Source of the DNA: Granulicella sp.
Lineage (GTDB): Bacteria; Acidobacteriota; Terriglobia; Terriglobales; Acidobacteriaceae
NCBI GenBank assembly: GCA_027335345.1
Contig: DAHWOF010000098.1
Location: forward strand, 1 to 44,229
Reading direction: 5' to 3'
DNA: 44,229 bases
Each line of letters opens with the position of its first letter. Position 1 is the first letter of the stretch. The notes beneath the pieces were generated by a model. The model was not told where the DNA came from, made no database searches, and saw only the letters and a program-made list of their open reading frames with translations. Positions 34,351 through 44,229 of this stretch are shown piece by piece. A program made the translations under genes and the position numbers.

Positions 34351-34356
34351 ATTGTA
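34351..34356 (-). promoter_or_regulatory. -10-like box (TACAAT) 6 nt before the glutaredoxin start
   Basis: On the minus strand TACAAT, then six nt, then ATG. Transcription would start at the A of the start codon. GAAAG in the spacer is a poor Shine-Dalgarno and would not be transcribed. Confidence 0.45.
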
Positions 34357-34614
34357 GAAGCCGGGTTGGTTCGGCGTGAGATGAAAAGATGGACGGAGGG
34401 CTGTGGTCCCCATGGAAACGTCCTGTTGTGGATGCGGCAAAAGATCCAATGAAACCGAATCGAGGGTTTATCGGCATGCCGCTTCCGGGCGATCGAGGTC
34501 TGCAGAATCCGGCTGGCGGCCAGATCCGGGTGCAGCAGCGCAACTAAGCTGCTAAAGGTTCAAGCCCTGTCCCCGCTGGAGCTTGGAGCTCGCCAGGAGC
34601 GGAGGAGAGTTCTT

Positions 34615-34620
34615 TACAAT
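34615..34620 (+). promoter_or_regulatory. -10-like box (TACAAT) 5 nt before the leuS start
   Basis: TACAAT followed by gaggt and ATG places the transcription start at or next to the start codon. The gaggt could act as a very close Shine-Dalgarno if another promoter is used. The remaining 34345-34625 gap has no gene; an imperfect hairpin lies at 34573-34602. Confidence 0.45.
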
Positions 34621-34625
34621 GAGGT

Positions 34626-37207
<2,582 letters not shown>

Positions 37208-37208
<1 letters not shown>

Positions 37209-38254
37209 TGGCAGGGTCGCCGGCTAAGGCGCAGGCGGGGGATGGCCCGGCGCTGGGTCCGGCCGCTGGCCATGGCCTCGGCGCAGGCGCGGCGATGAAG
37301 GATCAAGTAGCGAGGGAAACGGAGCCGGAGGGGCCGGCTGCGCGTGTTCGCGGGACTCAATTCTTCGTCGGGGTCATGACCGAGGTCTGGCATCGCCCTT
37401 CGCTCTCCGCGCTGGAGATTCTGTGGAGATGGTCTGCCGGCGCCCCGGTGCTGGCGCTGGTTGCCTGGAGGGTCTGGAGGATCATGCAGGGCGGCCCGCC
37501 CGCCGTCAACCTGGATACCTCGGCGCTGCAGGCGATGACCGCCTTTCAGCCTGTGGCCGCGCTCTCCGCCATGCAAGCAGCCTGGGCCGCGGTTCTGCCT
37601 GCCGCGGAAGCTTTGGCGATCTGGCTGCTGCCTTTGGCGACCCTCCTGTGGCAGGGCATGGCCACGCTGGGACGAACCGCGGTCCTTCGCCGACTGGACA
37701 AGACCCTGGCCGCGCGGCGCTGGACGCTGTTGGGGCTCTACGCTCTACGCAGCGCGCTGCTCGCCGGCGCCTGGATGCTGTGGGCCGGCCTGGTGCGGCA
37801 AGCCGGCGTCATCGCCATAACCGCTCCGGCAGCCAAGGGCGCAGACCCGGATCTTGTGCTCTACAGCGCACTGCTCATCTGCGGGAGCTTGCTGGTGTAT
37901 GTGTTGTGGGCAGTGGTCAACTGGCCGTTGCAACTGGCGCCGCTGTTGGCCATGCAACTGAAGCTCAGCATGGGCGCGAGCCTCAAGGCAGCCCTGGGTA
38001 GCCGCCGCGCCGGCGGCAAGCTGCTGGAGGTAAATCTGGTGATGTCCATCGTAAAGATCGCCCTGTTGGTGCTGGCGATGGTCTTCTCCGCCTGCCCGCT
38101 CCCCTTCGCCAACCTGGAGAGCCCGGCGTTTCTGCGCCTCTGGTGGCTGGGCGTGATCCTGCTGTACATGGCCTCTCTGGACTACTTCCACGTGGTGCAG
38201 ACCGTGGCGCACCTGCGGCTGTGGCGCGCGATGCAGGGAGAGCCCAAAGGCTGA
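37208..38254 (+). CDS. Hypothetical multi-spanning membrane protein
   Basis: This 348-residue protein starts at a GTG that shares one base with the leuS stop, so translation is coupled to leuS. I do not recognise the family. After a 60-residue Ala/Gly-rich polar N-terminus it has about six hydrophobic helices, for example [53 protein letters not shown] and [19 protein letters not shown]. The last, [20 protein letters not shown], is followed by a basic tail. An alternative ATG near 37295 ([14 protein letters not shown]) is possible. It ends 25 nt before guaA. No catalytic motif can be seen. Confidence 0.75.
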
Positions 38255-38267
38255 GGACGCCTCAATT

Positions 38268-38273
38268 TACACT
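38268..38273 (+). promoter_or_regulatory. -10-like box (TACACT) 6 nt before the guaA GTG start
   Basis: TACACT ends six nt before the GTG at 38280, and no Shine-Dalgarno is present. This suggests a leaderless guaA transcript. A 5-bp hairpin (tgagg/cctca, 38252-38264) just upstream overlaps the preceding stop codon and could separate the two transcripts. Confidence 0.4.
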
Positions 38274-38279
38274 TGTAGT

Positions 38280-39875
38280 GTGACCACTCCCTATCCTTCG
38301 GCTACGTCCAGCCCATCCTCCTCTGTGATTCTCATTCTGGACTTCGGTTCGCAGTACACGCAGTTGATTGCGCGGCGCATCCGCGAGTTCAACGTCTTTT
38401 CCGTAGTGCTGCCCTGCACCACGCCGCTGGAGAAGATTCAAGCCTTGCATCCCGCCGGGATCATCCTCTCGGGTGGACCCTCCAGCGTCTACGACGCCGA
38501 TGCGCCCAAGGCAGACCGCACGATCCTTGATCTTGGAGTGCCGGTGCTCGGCATCTGCTACGGCCTCCAGTACATCACCCATCATCTGGGGGGGCGCGTG
38601 GCTCCGGCGGCGGCGCGCGAGTACGGCTACGCCGAGGTAACCGTTGTGGAGCAGACGCCCCTGTTTGGCGGGCTGCCGGCCACCATGCCGGTATGGATGT
38701 CCCACGGAGATCACGCTGAGGTGCTGGCGCCGGGATTCCGAGTCGTAGCGCGGACGTCCAACGCCGTGGCCGGCATCGCCGATGAGGCACGCCGCATCTG
38801 GGCGGTGCAGTTTCATCCCGAGGTGGCGCATACCCGGCAGGGAACCGAGTTGCTGCGAAACTTTGTGGTGGAGATCTGCTGGGCGCGGCAGGACTGGACG
38901 CCCGAGCATTTCATTGCCTCCACCGTGGCCCGGATTCGCGAACAGGTCGGCCCCACCGGCCACGCTATCTGCGGGCTCAGCGGAGGCGTAGACTCCAGCG
39001 TGGCTGCGGTGCTGGTGGCGCGCGCCATTGGTAGCCGGCTTACCTGCATTTTTGTGAACAACGGCGTGCTGCGCAAGGACGAGTTTGAGAAGGTGCAGCG
39101 CACCATGCGGGAAGAGCTTCACCTGAACGTCGTCGCCGTGGACGCCGGCGAGCGGTTTCTATCCAGACTGGCCGGCGTCACCGACCCGGAGCAGAAGCGT
39201 AAGGCGATCGGCGGTGAGTTCATCGCCGTCTTCGAGGATGAGGCGCGGAAGATCGTTGCCGCTGGGCGCTCCGCCAACGAAGAGGTCGCCTGGCTGGTGC
39301 AGGGCACGCTCTATCCGGACGTGATCGAATCGGCCAGCGTGCATGGCCCGTCCCATGTCATCAAGAGTCACCACAACGTCGGCGGCCTGCCTGCGGATAT
39401 GAAGTTGAAGCTGATCGAGCCGTTGCGCGATCTCTTCAAGGATGAGGTGCGCAGGATCGGCCGCGATCTGCAGATGCCGGAGGAGATTCTGGAGCGGCAG
39501 CCCTTCCCTGGTCCCGGCCTGGCGGTTCGCATCCTCGGCGAGGTCACGCCGGAGCGGGTGGCGATTCTGCAGGAGGCGGACGCCATATGCACCGCCGAGA
39601 TCAAGCGGGCCGGGCTTTACCGCAAGCTGTGGCAGAGCTTTGCCGTGCTACTTCCCGTCAAAACTGTCGGCGTAATGGGCGACCAGAGAACCTATGCGTA
39701 CACCTGCGCGATCCGCGCCGTCGAGAGCGAGGACGGCATGACCGCAGACTGGGCGGCGCTGCCCAACGAGGTGCTGCGCGCCATCTCCAGCCGGATCGTC
39801 AGCGAGGTGCGGGGCATCAATCGCGTGGTCTACGACATCACCTCCAAACCGCCAGGGACGATCGAGTGGGAGTGA
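38280..39875 (+). CDS. guaA: GMP synthase (glutamine-hydrolysing)
   Basis: This cytosolic enzyme of 531 residues makes GMP from XMP, ATP and glutamine. The N-terminal glutaminase has Cys93 (LGICYGLQY), His179 and Glu181 (VQFHPEV). The central ATP-pyrophosphatase loop is SGGVDSS (234-240). The C-terminal dimerisation domain ends with [32 protein letters not shown], the invariant GuaA tail. Length is normal. The GTG start gives a 15-residue Ser/Thr-rich leader before [14 protein letters not shown]. It is independent of the class I amidotransferase at 1619. Confidence 0.97.
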   Translation: MTTPYPSATSSPSSSVILILDFGSQYTQLIARRIREFNVFSVVLPCTTPLEKIQALHPAGIILSGGPSSVYDADAPKADRTILDLGVPVLGICYGLQYITHHLGGRVAPAAAREYGYAEVTVVEQTPLFGGLPATMPVWMSHGDHAEVLAPGFRVVARTSNAVAGIADEARRIWAVQFHPEVAHTRQGTELLRNFVVEICWARQDWTPEHFIASTVARIREQVGPTGHAICGLSGGVDSSVAAVLVARAIGSRLTCIFVNNGVLRKDEFEKVQRTMREELHLNVVAVDAGERFLSRLAGVTDPEQKRKAIGGEFIAVFEDEARKIVAAGRSANEEVAWLVQGTLYPDVIESASVHGPSHVIKSHHNVGGLPADMKLKLIEPLRDLFKDEVRRIGRDLQMPEEILERQPFPGPGLAVRILGEVTPERVAILQEADAICTAEIKRAGLYRKLWQSFAVLLPVKTVGVMGDQRTYAYTCAIRAVESEDGMTADWAALPNEVLRAISSRIVSEVRGINRVVYDITSKPPGTIEWE

Positions 39876-40026
39876 TTTGGTCCCTTCCCGTCTACGCCCC
39901 AACGCCAGGCGCGAACACTGCGCGCCGTTCTCCCGCATCGTTCTTCCGCATCACCGGTGGGCCACCTCCGTCTCCACGGTAATCAAAATTAACCTTACAT
40001 TAGAGATGGTGCTCAAGGAAGGTGCG

Positions 40027-40293
40027 ATGAGGTCGCTTGCGATTACAGGGAAGGGGCAGATCACGCTCAAGCAGGAGCTGCTGCAGCACCTTGGCATCAG
40101 ACCGGGAGAGCGAATCGAGTTTGAAAAGCTGCCGGGTGGCGAGCTGCGGATGCGGGTTGCTCGGCCTGCAGGAACGATTGACGGTTTTCTCCATGCTCTT
40201 GACGGCAAGGTGAAGCCGGAAAAGCCACTGACGATTGAAGAGATGAACCGCATAGCGGCGGACGGTTGGGCAGGCCAACTGAAAGACAGATGA
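40027..40293 (+). CDS. vapB: AbrB/MazE-type antitoxin (VapB-like)
   Basis: This 88-residue protein has the swapped-hairpin AbrB DNA-binding domain at its start: MRSLAITGKGQITLKQELLQHLGIRPGERIEFEKLPGGELRMRV. The C-terminal half (about 45-88, GTIDGFLHALDGKVKPEKPLTIEEMNRIAADGW) is the toxin-neutralising tail. It overlaps the toxin gene by 4 nt, as expected for a type II pair. AAGGAAGG precedes the ATG at 40027; another ATG at 40006 is less likely. It would repress the operon with its toxin and block the toxin active site. Confidence 0.87.
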   Translation: MRSLAITGKGQITLKQELLQHLGIRPGERIEFEKLPGGELRMRVARPAGTIDGFLHALDGKVKPEKPLTIEEMNRIAADGWAGQLKDR

Positions 40294-40688
40294 AGATCAC
40301 CGCAGACACCAACGTGCTGGCGCGCGCGATTCTGCAAGACGATGCTGCGCAGTGCCGCACGGCGCGGGAGATCCTCACGGGAGCGTCGCTGATCGCCGTA
40401 TCGCTGCCATCGCTCTGTGAGCTGGCTTGGATCCTGCGCCAGGGCGCCAAGCTGCCAAAGGAAGATGTTTCGACGGCCATTCGGGCGCTGCTCGATGTTG
40501 AGAATGTAGTCATGAACCGGCCCGCCGTCGAGGCTGGGCTGGCGCTGCTGGAAGCTGGGGGAGACTTCGCTGAAGGCATCCTGGCGTATGAAGGCAAGTG
40601 GCTGGGCGGAGAGACCTTTGTGTCCTTCGACAAGAAGGCGGTCACGTTGTTCTCGAAGCAGGGAGTGACCACGCAACTGCTGGTATAG
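40290..40688 (+). CDS. vapC: PIN-domain ribonuclease toxin (VapC-like)
   Basis: This 132-residue PIN-domain protein is the toxin of the pair. The four acidic metal-binding residues are Asp6 (TADTNVL), Glu44 (LCELAW), Asp92 (GGDFAEG) and Asp114 (VSFDKKA). The active site therefore looks intact. VapC toxins cut specific RNAs, often initiator tRNA or the 23S rRNA loop; the target here is not visible. The ATG at 40290 overlaps the antitoxin stop (ATGA). The pair lies right after guaA, at the edge of a stretch with different gene style, consistent with acquisition. Confidence 0.9.
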   Translation: MKITADTNVLARAILQDDAAQCRTAREILTGASLIAVSLPSLCELAWILRQGAKLPKEDVSTAIRALLDVENVVMNRPAVEAGLALLEAGGDFAEGILAYEGKWLGGETFVSFDKKAVTLFSKQGVTTQLLV

Positions 40689-40757
40689 AGGTAAGGCTCG
40701 CTCCGACCTGGCACAGCTTGTTTACGGCGCCGCTGCACAGCTCCTTTCCAGTAACGC

Positions 40758-40801
40758 TGCTCCCAAGGGCAAGATTCAGCATATCCGCGATCGAGCGCGA
40801 G
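40758..40801. repeat. Imperfect 44-bp direct repeat, left copy
   Basis: This copy is 30 of 44 identical to 41623-41666. The last 24 positions match best, ending in agcgcgag, and many differences fall at every third base (tcc/tct, gcg/gca), so both may derive from a coding segment reading SAI(E/K)RE. The two copies flank the orphan membrane gene at 40885. Confidence 0.45.
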
Positions 40802-40884
40802 CGCACTCCGGCTCTCCGCCTGCTGGCTCCATCTCGCCGTGTTTTCGTCTTGACGCAAGGCATTCCCACCGAAACAACAACTTT

Positions 40885-41607
40885 ATGGGAAGACTCGATT
40901 ACGCCAAGGCTATATTCAGCCAATGGTGGACGGGAGTGGTTGGAGTTTGGTCCGCAATCTGTACTGGCGACACACTTGTTCAGCATTACGGAACACCTGC
41001 GTCCATCGCCGACTGGAATCGCGCTTGGGTAGCTCCGAGGGTAGGGGAGATTTGGATAATCGGCCTTCTTTTTATCAGCGTCTTCGCGATATTCGAGAAA
41101 TTTTACCGGCTCGTCCGAGATCTAAAAAACCGTCTGTCTGACGTGAAGACCCGTCTGGATGATCGACGCCCGCGTCTTGCCTTTCGCGTAGCGCCGGTGG
41201 GCGGCAACGACTTGAGGGGTTTGGAGAATTGCATTCCGCCGCCTGTGTTCAATTTGCTTCATCTGGCTGGAGACGGGGCCAGGTTCGTCAACGTCGGCCC
41301 GATTAAGTCACCAAGCGGTAGGAAGGTGCTATTTGAGACCGTTAACGCAGTCACTCCGCCGGTCCAGGTTTCACTGCCTTTCAGCGTGCGATTTAAGGAC
41401 GGCACCAAGGGGCCGAGGAACGACAACTGGGACCAGAGAATGGAAGCGCTGATTGACTTTTCCTTGCCGATAACCCGACCGGTGCGAGAGAACCGACATA
41501 TGGTGTGCCTATCACATTTGAATGGGAAGGGGCGACCTACACGGACAGCAGTTGCCGTCTCCGGTATAGCTGCTCCGAACGGCGTTTCACTGTGCTGGCG
41601 TGATTAG
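40885..41607 (+). CDS. Orphan membrane-anchored hypothetical protein, 240 aa
   Basis: I do not recognise this protein. It has a short aromatic N-terminus (MGRLDYAKAIFSQWWTGVVG), one clear membrane helix (about 53-73, VGEIWIIGLLFISVFAIFEKF), a charged coiled segment (YRLVRDLKNRLSDVKTRLDD) and a soluble C-terminal domain of about 145 residues. The order resembles small effector-like or sensor proteins with a membrane anchor, but no catalytic motif can be seen. There is no ribosome site before the ATG at 40885. The region seems less GC-rich than its surroundings and is flanked by an imperfect direct repeat, suggesting an insertion. It may be a fragment of a larger gene. Confidence 0.5.
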   Translation: MGRLDYAKAIFSQWWTGVVGVWSAICTGDTLVQHYGTPASIADWNRAWVAPRVGEIWIIGLLFISVFAIFEKFYRLVRDLKNRLSDVKTRLDDRRPRLAFRVAPVGGNDLRGLENCIPPPVFNLLHLAGDGARFVNVGPIKSPSGRKVLFETVNAVTPPVQVSLPFSVRFKDGTKGPRNDNWDQRMEALIDFSLPITRPVRENRHMVCLSHLNGKGRPTRTAVAVSGIAAPNGVSLCWRD

Positions 41608-41622
41608 GCGGCCCTGGAGCAT

Positions 41623-41666
41623 TGCTTCGAAAGGGAGAGCTTAGCCTTTCTGCAATCAAGCGCGAG
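41623..41666. repeat. Imperfect 44-bp direct repeat, right copy
   Basis: Right copy of the repeat described at 40758, lying just after the orphan gene's stop. The rest of 41608-41849 has no supported gene. Confidence 0.45.
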
Positions 41667-41849
41667 GGAGCGCCTTCTTCGCGTCACCGCTCCATCCATC
41701 GGCTGGCTACGCGGCGTTGGAGGAAGATGGGACTCCGCACAAACTCCGGGCCGCAGACTCCGAAACCCCAGCGACAGACGCAGGCGTTGTTCGGCTCTTT
41801 CGTCGGCGGGGCTCCGTCCGAACCGGCTCGGAATACAGGTAGGTCTCCC

Positions 41850-42171
41850 CTAAGGAAGCCGGCTGGAGAGTGCGGCGCTGAGGGCTGCAAAGACGAGCTC
41901 CGGGGCGGCTTGTTGAATGCGCAGCGTTTTGGAGCGGCTGGCCGCTCCCCGGAGCAACTGAATCCGGGGATCGGGGGATGTCGAGGAGCTCGACCAGCAG
42001 GGCAATCAGGGCGGCGTTGGCGCGGCCATCGGTGGGCGGGGTGGTCAGGGAGATCTTCAAGGATCCATCCAGCACGCCGGTAACGGCGTTTCGGCGCGCG
42101 CCAGGGTGAACCTTCACGCTGAGCGTGCAGCCGTCTTCTGTGGCGTGAAGGATAAGGCCGTCAAGGCTCAT
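41850..42171 (-). pseudogene. yggU: DUF167 family gene (YggU-like), frameshifted
   Basis: Reading from the ATG at 42171 (overlapping the YggS stop by 4 nt) gives a normal DUF167 start: SLDGLILHATEDGCTLSVKV, HPGARRNAVTGVLDGSLKI and TPPTDGRANAALIALLVELL. After DIPRS the frame turns to unrelated sequence. Moving one base at the G-run at 41966-41969 (C-run on the gene strand) restores the expected continuation RIQLLRGAASRSKTLRI, followed by QQAAPELVFAALSAALSSRLP and a stop at 41850-41852. So the gene is complete in two frames and differs by one extra base in a homopolymer. This is either a sequencing error, a recent inactivation or, less likely, slippage. The family folds as a small alpha/beta protein of unknown role. 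Confidence 0.8.
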
Positions 42172-43043
42172 GGGTAGCTTCGCCTGCCGAAGATCGCTGT
42201 GCCCAGACGCACCATGGTGGAACCCTCCTCGATGGCGATGACGAAGTCGCCGGACATGCCCATGGAGAGTTCGGTGAGCGTAGGGCACAGGTTCCGGTTT
42301 TCGTCGCGCAACTGGCGCAGGAGTCGAAAGTAAGGGCGCGCCGTCTCCGGATCCTGGGACCAGGGGGGTACGGTCATCAGGCCGCGGACCTCGAGATGCT
42401 GGAGGGATTGGAGTGCGGCAAGCAGGCCCGGCAAATCCTCGGGCGCAAGGCCGTGTTTGGTTGGCTCGGGGGAGAGCTTTACCTCGATCAGAACCGGCAG
42501 CGTCTTGCCCAGGGCTTGGGCTACCGTATTCAGCCGCTCCGCTGTCCTGAGCGAGTCCAGGGAGTCCACCGCATCAAAGATCGCCGCAGCGCGTGCGGTC
42601 TTGTTGCTTTGCAGGGGACCAATGAGATGAGCGCAGAGAGGTAACCCGGCGGCTGGCTCGGCTGCCGCCGGGGAGGCCCCGCCAGCGGGACCAGGGACGC
42701 CGGGCGCAGCCGCCGGGGTGAGCGGGGAACCCCCGGAGCCGGATCGATCTCCAGCGGTCTCTTTGCTGCTGAAGTCTGTTGGCTTCTCAGAGCCTGGCCT
42801 GTCCTCAGGAGCTGCGAGCTGCCCGAGCAGAAGGGCAACCTGCGGCTGTTTGGCCTGCCACTCCTGGACGCGGTTCTCGCCAAAGAGGCGTTGTCCCGCT
42901 TCCCAGGCCGCGACGATGGCCTCCGCCGGTTGGGCCTTGCTGACGGCCATCAGCAAGACCTCGCCTGGATCGCGCTTTACGCCGTTGCAGGCTTCGGCGA
43001 TCTGGCTCCGTACTCGTTCCAGGTTGCTGGCGATGGAGTTCAT
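42168..43043 (-). CDS. yggS: YggS/PLPBP family pyridoxal-phosphate protein with a low-complexity insert
   Basis: This pyridoxal 5'-phosphate-binding TIM-barrel protein helps vitamin B6 and amino/keto-acid balance. The PLP lysine is Lys36 in LMAVSKAQPA. Other landmarks are GQRLFGENRVQEW, AHLIGPLQSNK, VLIEVKLSPEPTKHGL, LEVRGLMTVPP and the C-terminal SMGMSGDFVIAIEEGSTMVRLG with the phosphate-binding site. It is 291 residues, about 60 longer than usual. The surplus lies at about 74-135, between VQEWQAKQPQVA and HLIGPLQSNK, and is rich in Pro, Ala, Gly and Ser. It starts the yggS-yggU unit. The ribosome site is poor; a TACACT box lies about 30 nt upstream. Confidence 0.92.
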   Translation of the reverse strand: MNSIASNLERVRSQIAEACNGVKRDPGEVLLMAVSKAQPAEAIVAAWEAGQRLFGENRVQEWQAKQPQVALLLGQLAAPEDRPGSEKPTDFSSKETAGDRSGSGGSPLTPAAAPGVPGPAGGASPAAAEPAAGLPLCAHLIGPLQSNKTARAAAIFDAVDSLDSLRTAERLNTVAQALGKTLPVLIEVKLSPEPTKHGLAPEDLPGLLAALQSLQHLEVRGLMTVPPWSQDPETARPYFRLLRQLRDENRNLCPTLTELSMGMSGDFVIAIEEGSTMVRLGTAIFGRRSYP

Positions 43044-43452
43044 CGTTTTACGGCGTTGATCCTGCCTCCAGTGTAGCGGCTTGTGCGGCGTCTGATTTTC
43101 GCCTGCCGATCGCGTGCATTGCCTGCGGTGCCCCTGAGCGAGATCCCGATGGTGGCGTCTGGACGCTGCCAGGCCGCCACTGGGCTATCTCCTCCGTTGT
43201 TGCTTGCACGCCGGGGTCCGCATCTGCGCGCGCCGAGTCACGCCCTGGCGGGAGGGTCTCGCGCGGCCAGACGGGGGCATTTCTGCAAGCCGGGTGAAGC
43301 CTTGCAAGATGCTGGGCGACAAGGATTTCTGAATATTGAGGAGCGTTGGAAAGGCCTGTCAGCCGGTCGCGCATCCCCACCCGGCGTAGTATCATCAACC
43401 CAGCCGCCGCCAAAGTGGAACGATGCGCGGGACATGCTCGGAGTAGAGATTG
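43044..43452. other. Intergenic gap of about 410 nt
   Basis: No supported gene lies here. It separates the divergent yggS and outer-membrane genes and must contain both promoters. A TAGTAT at about 43388 is a possible -10 for the outer-membrane gene. Overlapping frames on both strands have no ribosome sites or domains. Confidence 0.5.
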
Positions 43453-44229
43453 ATGATGTTGACATGGATGGGGCTTTCAGAGGGAGCTCGGAGCCCGCAC
43501 CGGGCAGGTCTTGCTCGGTTTACGCTGCAAGCTTTAGCGGTGATTGCGCTTATAGGCATGGGGATGTCTGCGGCGTGGGCTCAGTCCCCCGCGCCGGGTC
43601 AGGCGCCGGCAGGGAGCGCTGCGGCCTACCCAGCGCAGGCTTCCGCGGATTTCAGCTTTGCGGTTCCAGCCAGCGACCAACTCTTCTCCAGCAGCTCCGA
43701 GGAGCAGACAGCGTCCTTGGCGATGCCTGCCGCCGCAGACTTCAGCGCCGCGCTGCTCCCGCAGACGGCGCAGCCCGCCGGGGCACAGCCGGCTGGGGCG
43801 ACTCACGGTGCCCGCCCGGCCCATCGCCGCAGGTTTTTCAATGGTGAGAATTCCAACAAGGTTCTCTTCTATGCGGGTACGGCCGCAACGTTGCCGGTGG
43901 GGAAAACTTCCAACTATCTGACGCCAAATTGGACGGTTCAGGGAGGCGTGGGACCCTGGATCACCCACCGTCTGGCGGTCGCTGTGGAGTTCGACTGGGA
44001 TCAGTTCGGTTTGACCAAGACGGCGCTTGATAACCAGCTTGCCATCTATAACTACGTCTATGGTTACCTCTATGGCCTGAACACGGCAGGGAATCGTATG
44101 GATGGAGGTAGCCTGATCTGGTCCTTTTCGCTGCAGCCCCAGTTTATCCTCCATTCCAGCTCCACCATGGAAGTCTATGCCAAGGCCGGAGCGGGTCTTT
44201 ACTTCAAGTCGGCGAGCTTCATCCTGCCG
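43453..44229 (+). CDS. Outer-membrane beta-barrel protein, 3' end beyond the window
   Basis: This frame is open from the ATG at 43453 to the last base, giving 259 residues so far. GGAG at 43440-43443 is a ribosome site nine nt before the start. A signal peptide follows an Arg-containing start: ARFTLQALAVIALIGMGMSA, cut near AWAQ. Residues 45-125 are a Pro/Ala/Ser/Gln-rich linker. From KVLFYAGTAATLPVG onwards short amphipathic strands alternate with Gly/Asn turns (WTVQGGVGPWITHRLAVAVEFDW, IWSFSLQPQFILHSSSTMEVYAKAGAGLYF), as in OmpA-like outer-membrane barrels. The long polar linker between signal and barrel is unusual. Function unknown. Confidence 0.75.
   Translation, partial: MMLTWMGLSEGARSPHRAGLARFTLQALAVIALIGMGMSAAWAQSPAPGQAPAGSAAAYPAQASADFSFAVPASDQLFSSSSEEQTASLAMPAAADFSAALLPQTAQPAGAQPAGATHGARPAHRRRFFNGENSNKVLFYAGTAATLPVGKTSNYLTPNWTVQGGVGPWITHRLAVAVEFDWDQFGLTKTALDNQLAIYNYVYGYLYGLNTAGNRMDGGSLIWSFSLQPQFILHSSSTMEVYAKAGAGLYFKSASFILP

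Noticed and set aside
34520-34580. tRNA-like look of the leuS upstream region (ggttcaagccc with a preceding stem)
   Set aside because: No acceptor stem, D-arm or proper 7-nt anticodon loop can be formed.
34573-34602. Hairpin upstream of leuS as an attenuator or T-box
   Set aside because: No T-box sequence, no terminator U-run, and the -10 box at 34615 would place the start of transcription after it.
41622-42083. Plus-strand frame across yggU
   Set aside because: It is antisense to a DUF167 sequence recognisable in two frames and has no domain.
43048-43413. Minus-strand frame upstream of yggS
   Set aside because: No ribosome site or domain; composition fits intergenic GC-rich DNA.

Overview
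The window looks like a chromosomal segment of an acidobacterium, probably class Terriglobia / family Acidobacteriaceae. This is inferred from gene content and style: a high-GC diderm with a TamA-TamB type outer-membrane assembly operon, DUF481 and OmpA-like barrels, a UbiA-like prenyltransferase of the kind linked to futalosine-route menaquinone synthesis, secreted DUF1080 and type B esterase proteins, and many small orphan proteins. No rRNA, tRNA, CRISPR array, transposase or phage gene was seen.

Layout. 1-2.8 kb: the 3' end of a quinol-type nitric oxide reductase, two cupins, a class I glutamine amidotransferase and a DUF488 protein, all on +. 2.9-6.7 kb: DUF2809 membrane protein (-), zinc alcohol dehydrogenase (+), then a three-gene minus-strand operon with a Tat-exported lactonase-like propeller. 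6.8-9.6 kb: two outer-membrane barrels and a small coiled-coil protein. 9.7-11.2 kb: an ECF sigma factor overlapped by a putative small regulator, bracketed by two oppositely oriented copies of a roughly 106-110 nt structured element whose stems vary in sequence but keep pairing. 11.2-12.4 kb: a MoeB/ThiF-type E1-like enzyme (-). 12.7-21.2 kb: Omp85 (TamA/BamA-like), a SurA-like protein without a PPIase domain, and a giant TamB, tightly coupled. 21.4-23.3 kb: UbiA-like prenyltransferase and prephenate dehydratase. 23.4-30.0 kb: a Cus-type copper/silver efflux operon (-) headed by a Cys/Met/His-rich exported protein. 30.1-34.3 kb: endonuclease IV, type B carboxylesterase, DUF1080 protein, mini-glutaredoxin. 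34.6-39.9 kb: leuS, a membrane protein and guaA. 39.9-41.7 kb: an accessory patch with VapBC and an orphan membrane protein flanked by an imperfect 44-bp repeat. 41.8-43.0 kb: yggS with a long low-complexity insert, coupled to a frameshifted yggU (DUF167). 43.45 kb to the end: an outer-membrane barrel protein running off the window.

How genes work together. The Omp85/SurA-like/TamB genes form one envelope-biogenesis unit. The Cus genes form a tripartite metal pump plus a likely periplasmic metal-binding partner. The ECF sigma gene and its 4-nt overlapping neighbour look like a sigma/anti-sigma pair. NorB and its neighbours may be a nitric-oxide stress unit.

The most unusual signal is the pair of structured elements at 9727-9832 (+) and 11045-11154 (-), a candidate non-coding RNA or structured repeat that I cannot assign to a named family. 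A second pattern is that several genes (at 9275, 12405, 30140, 34344, 34626, 38280) have a -10-like hexamer 5-8 nt before the start codon and mostly no Shine-Dalgarno sequence, which suggests leaderless mRNAs.
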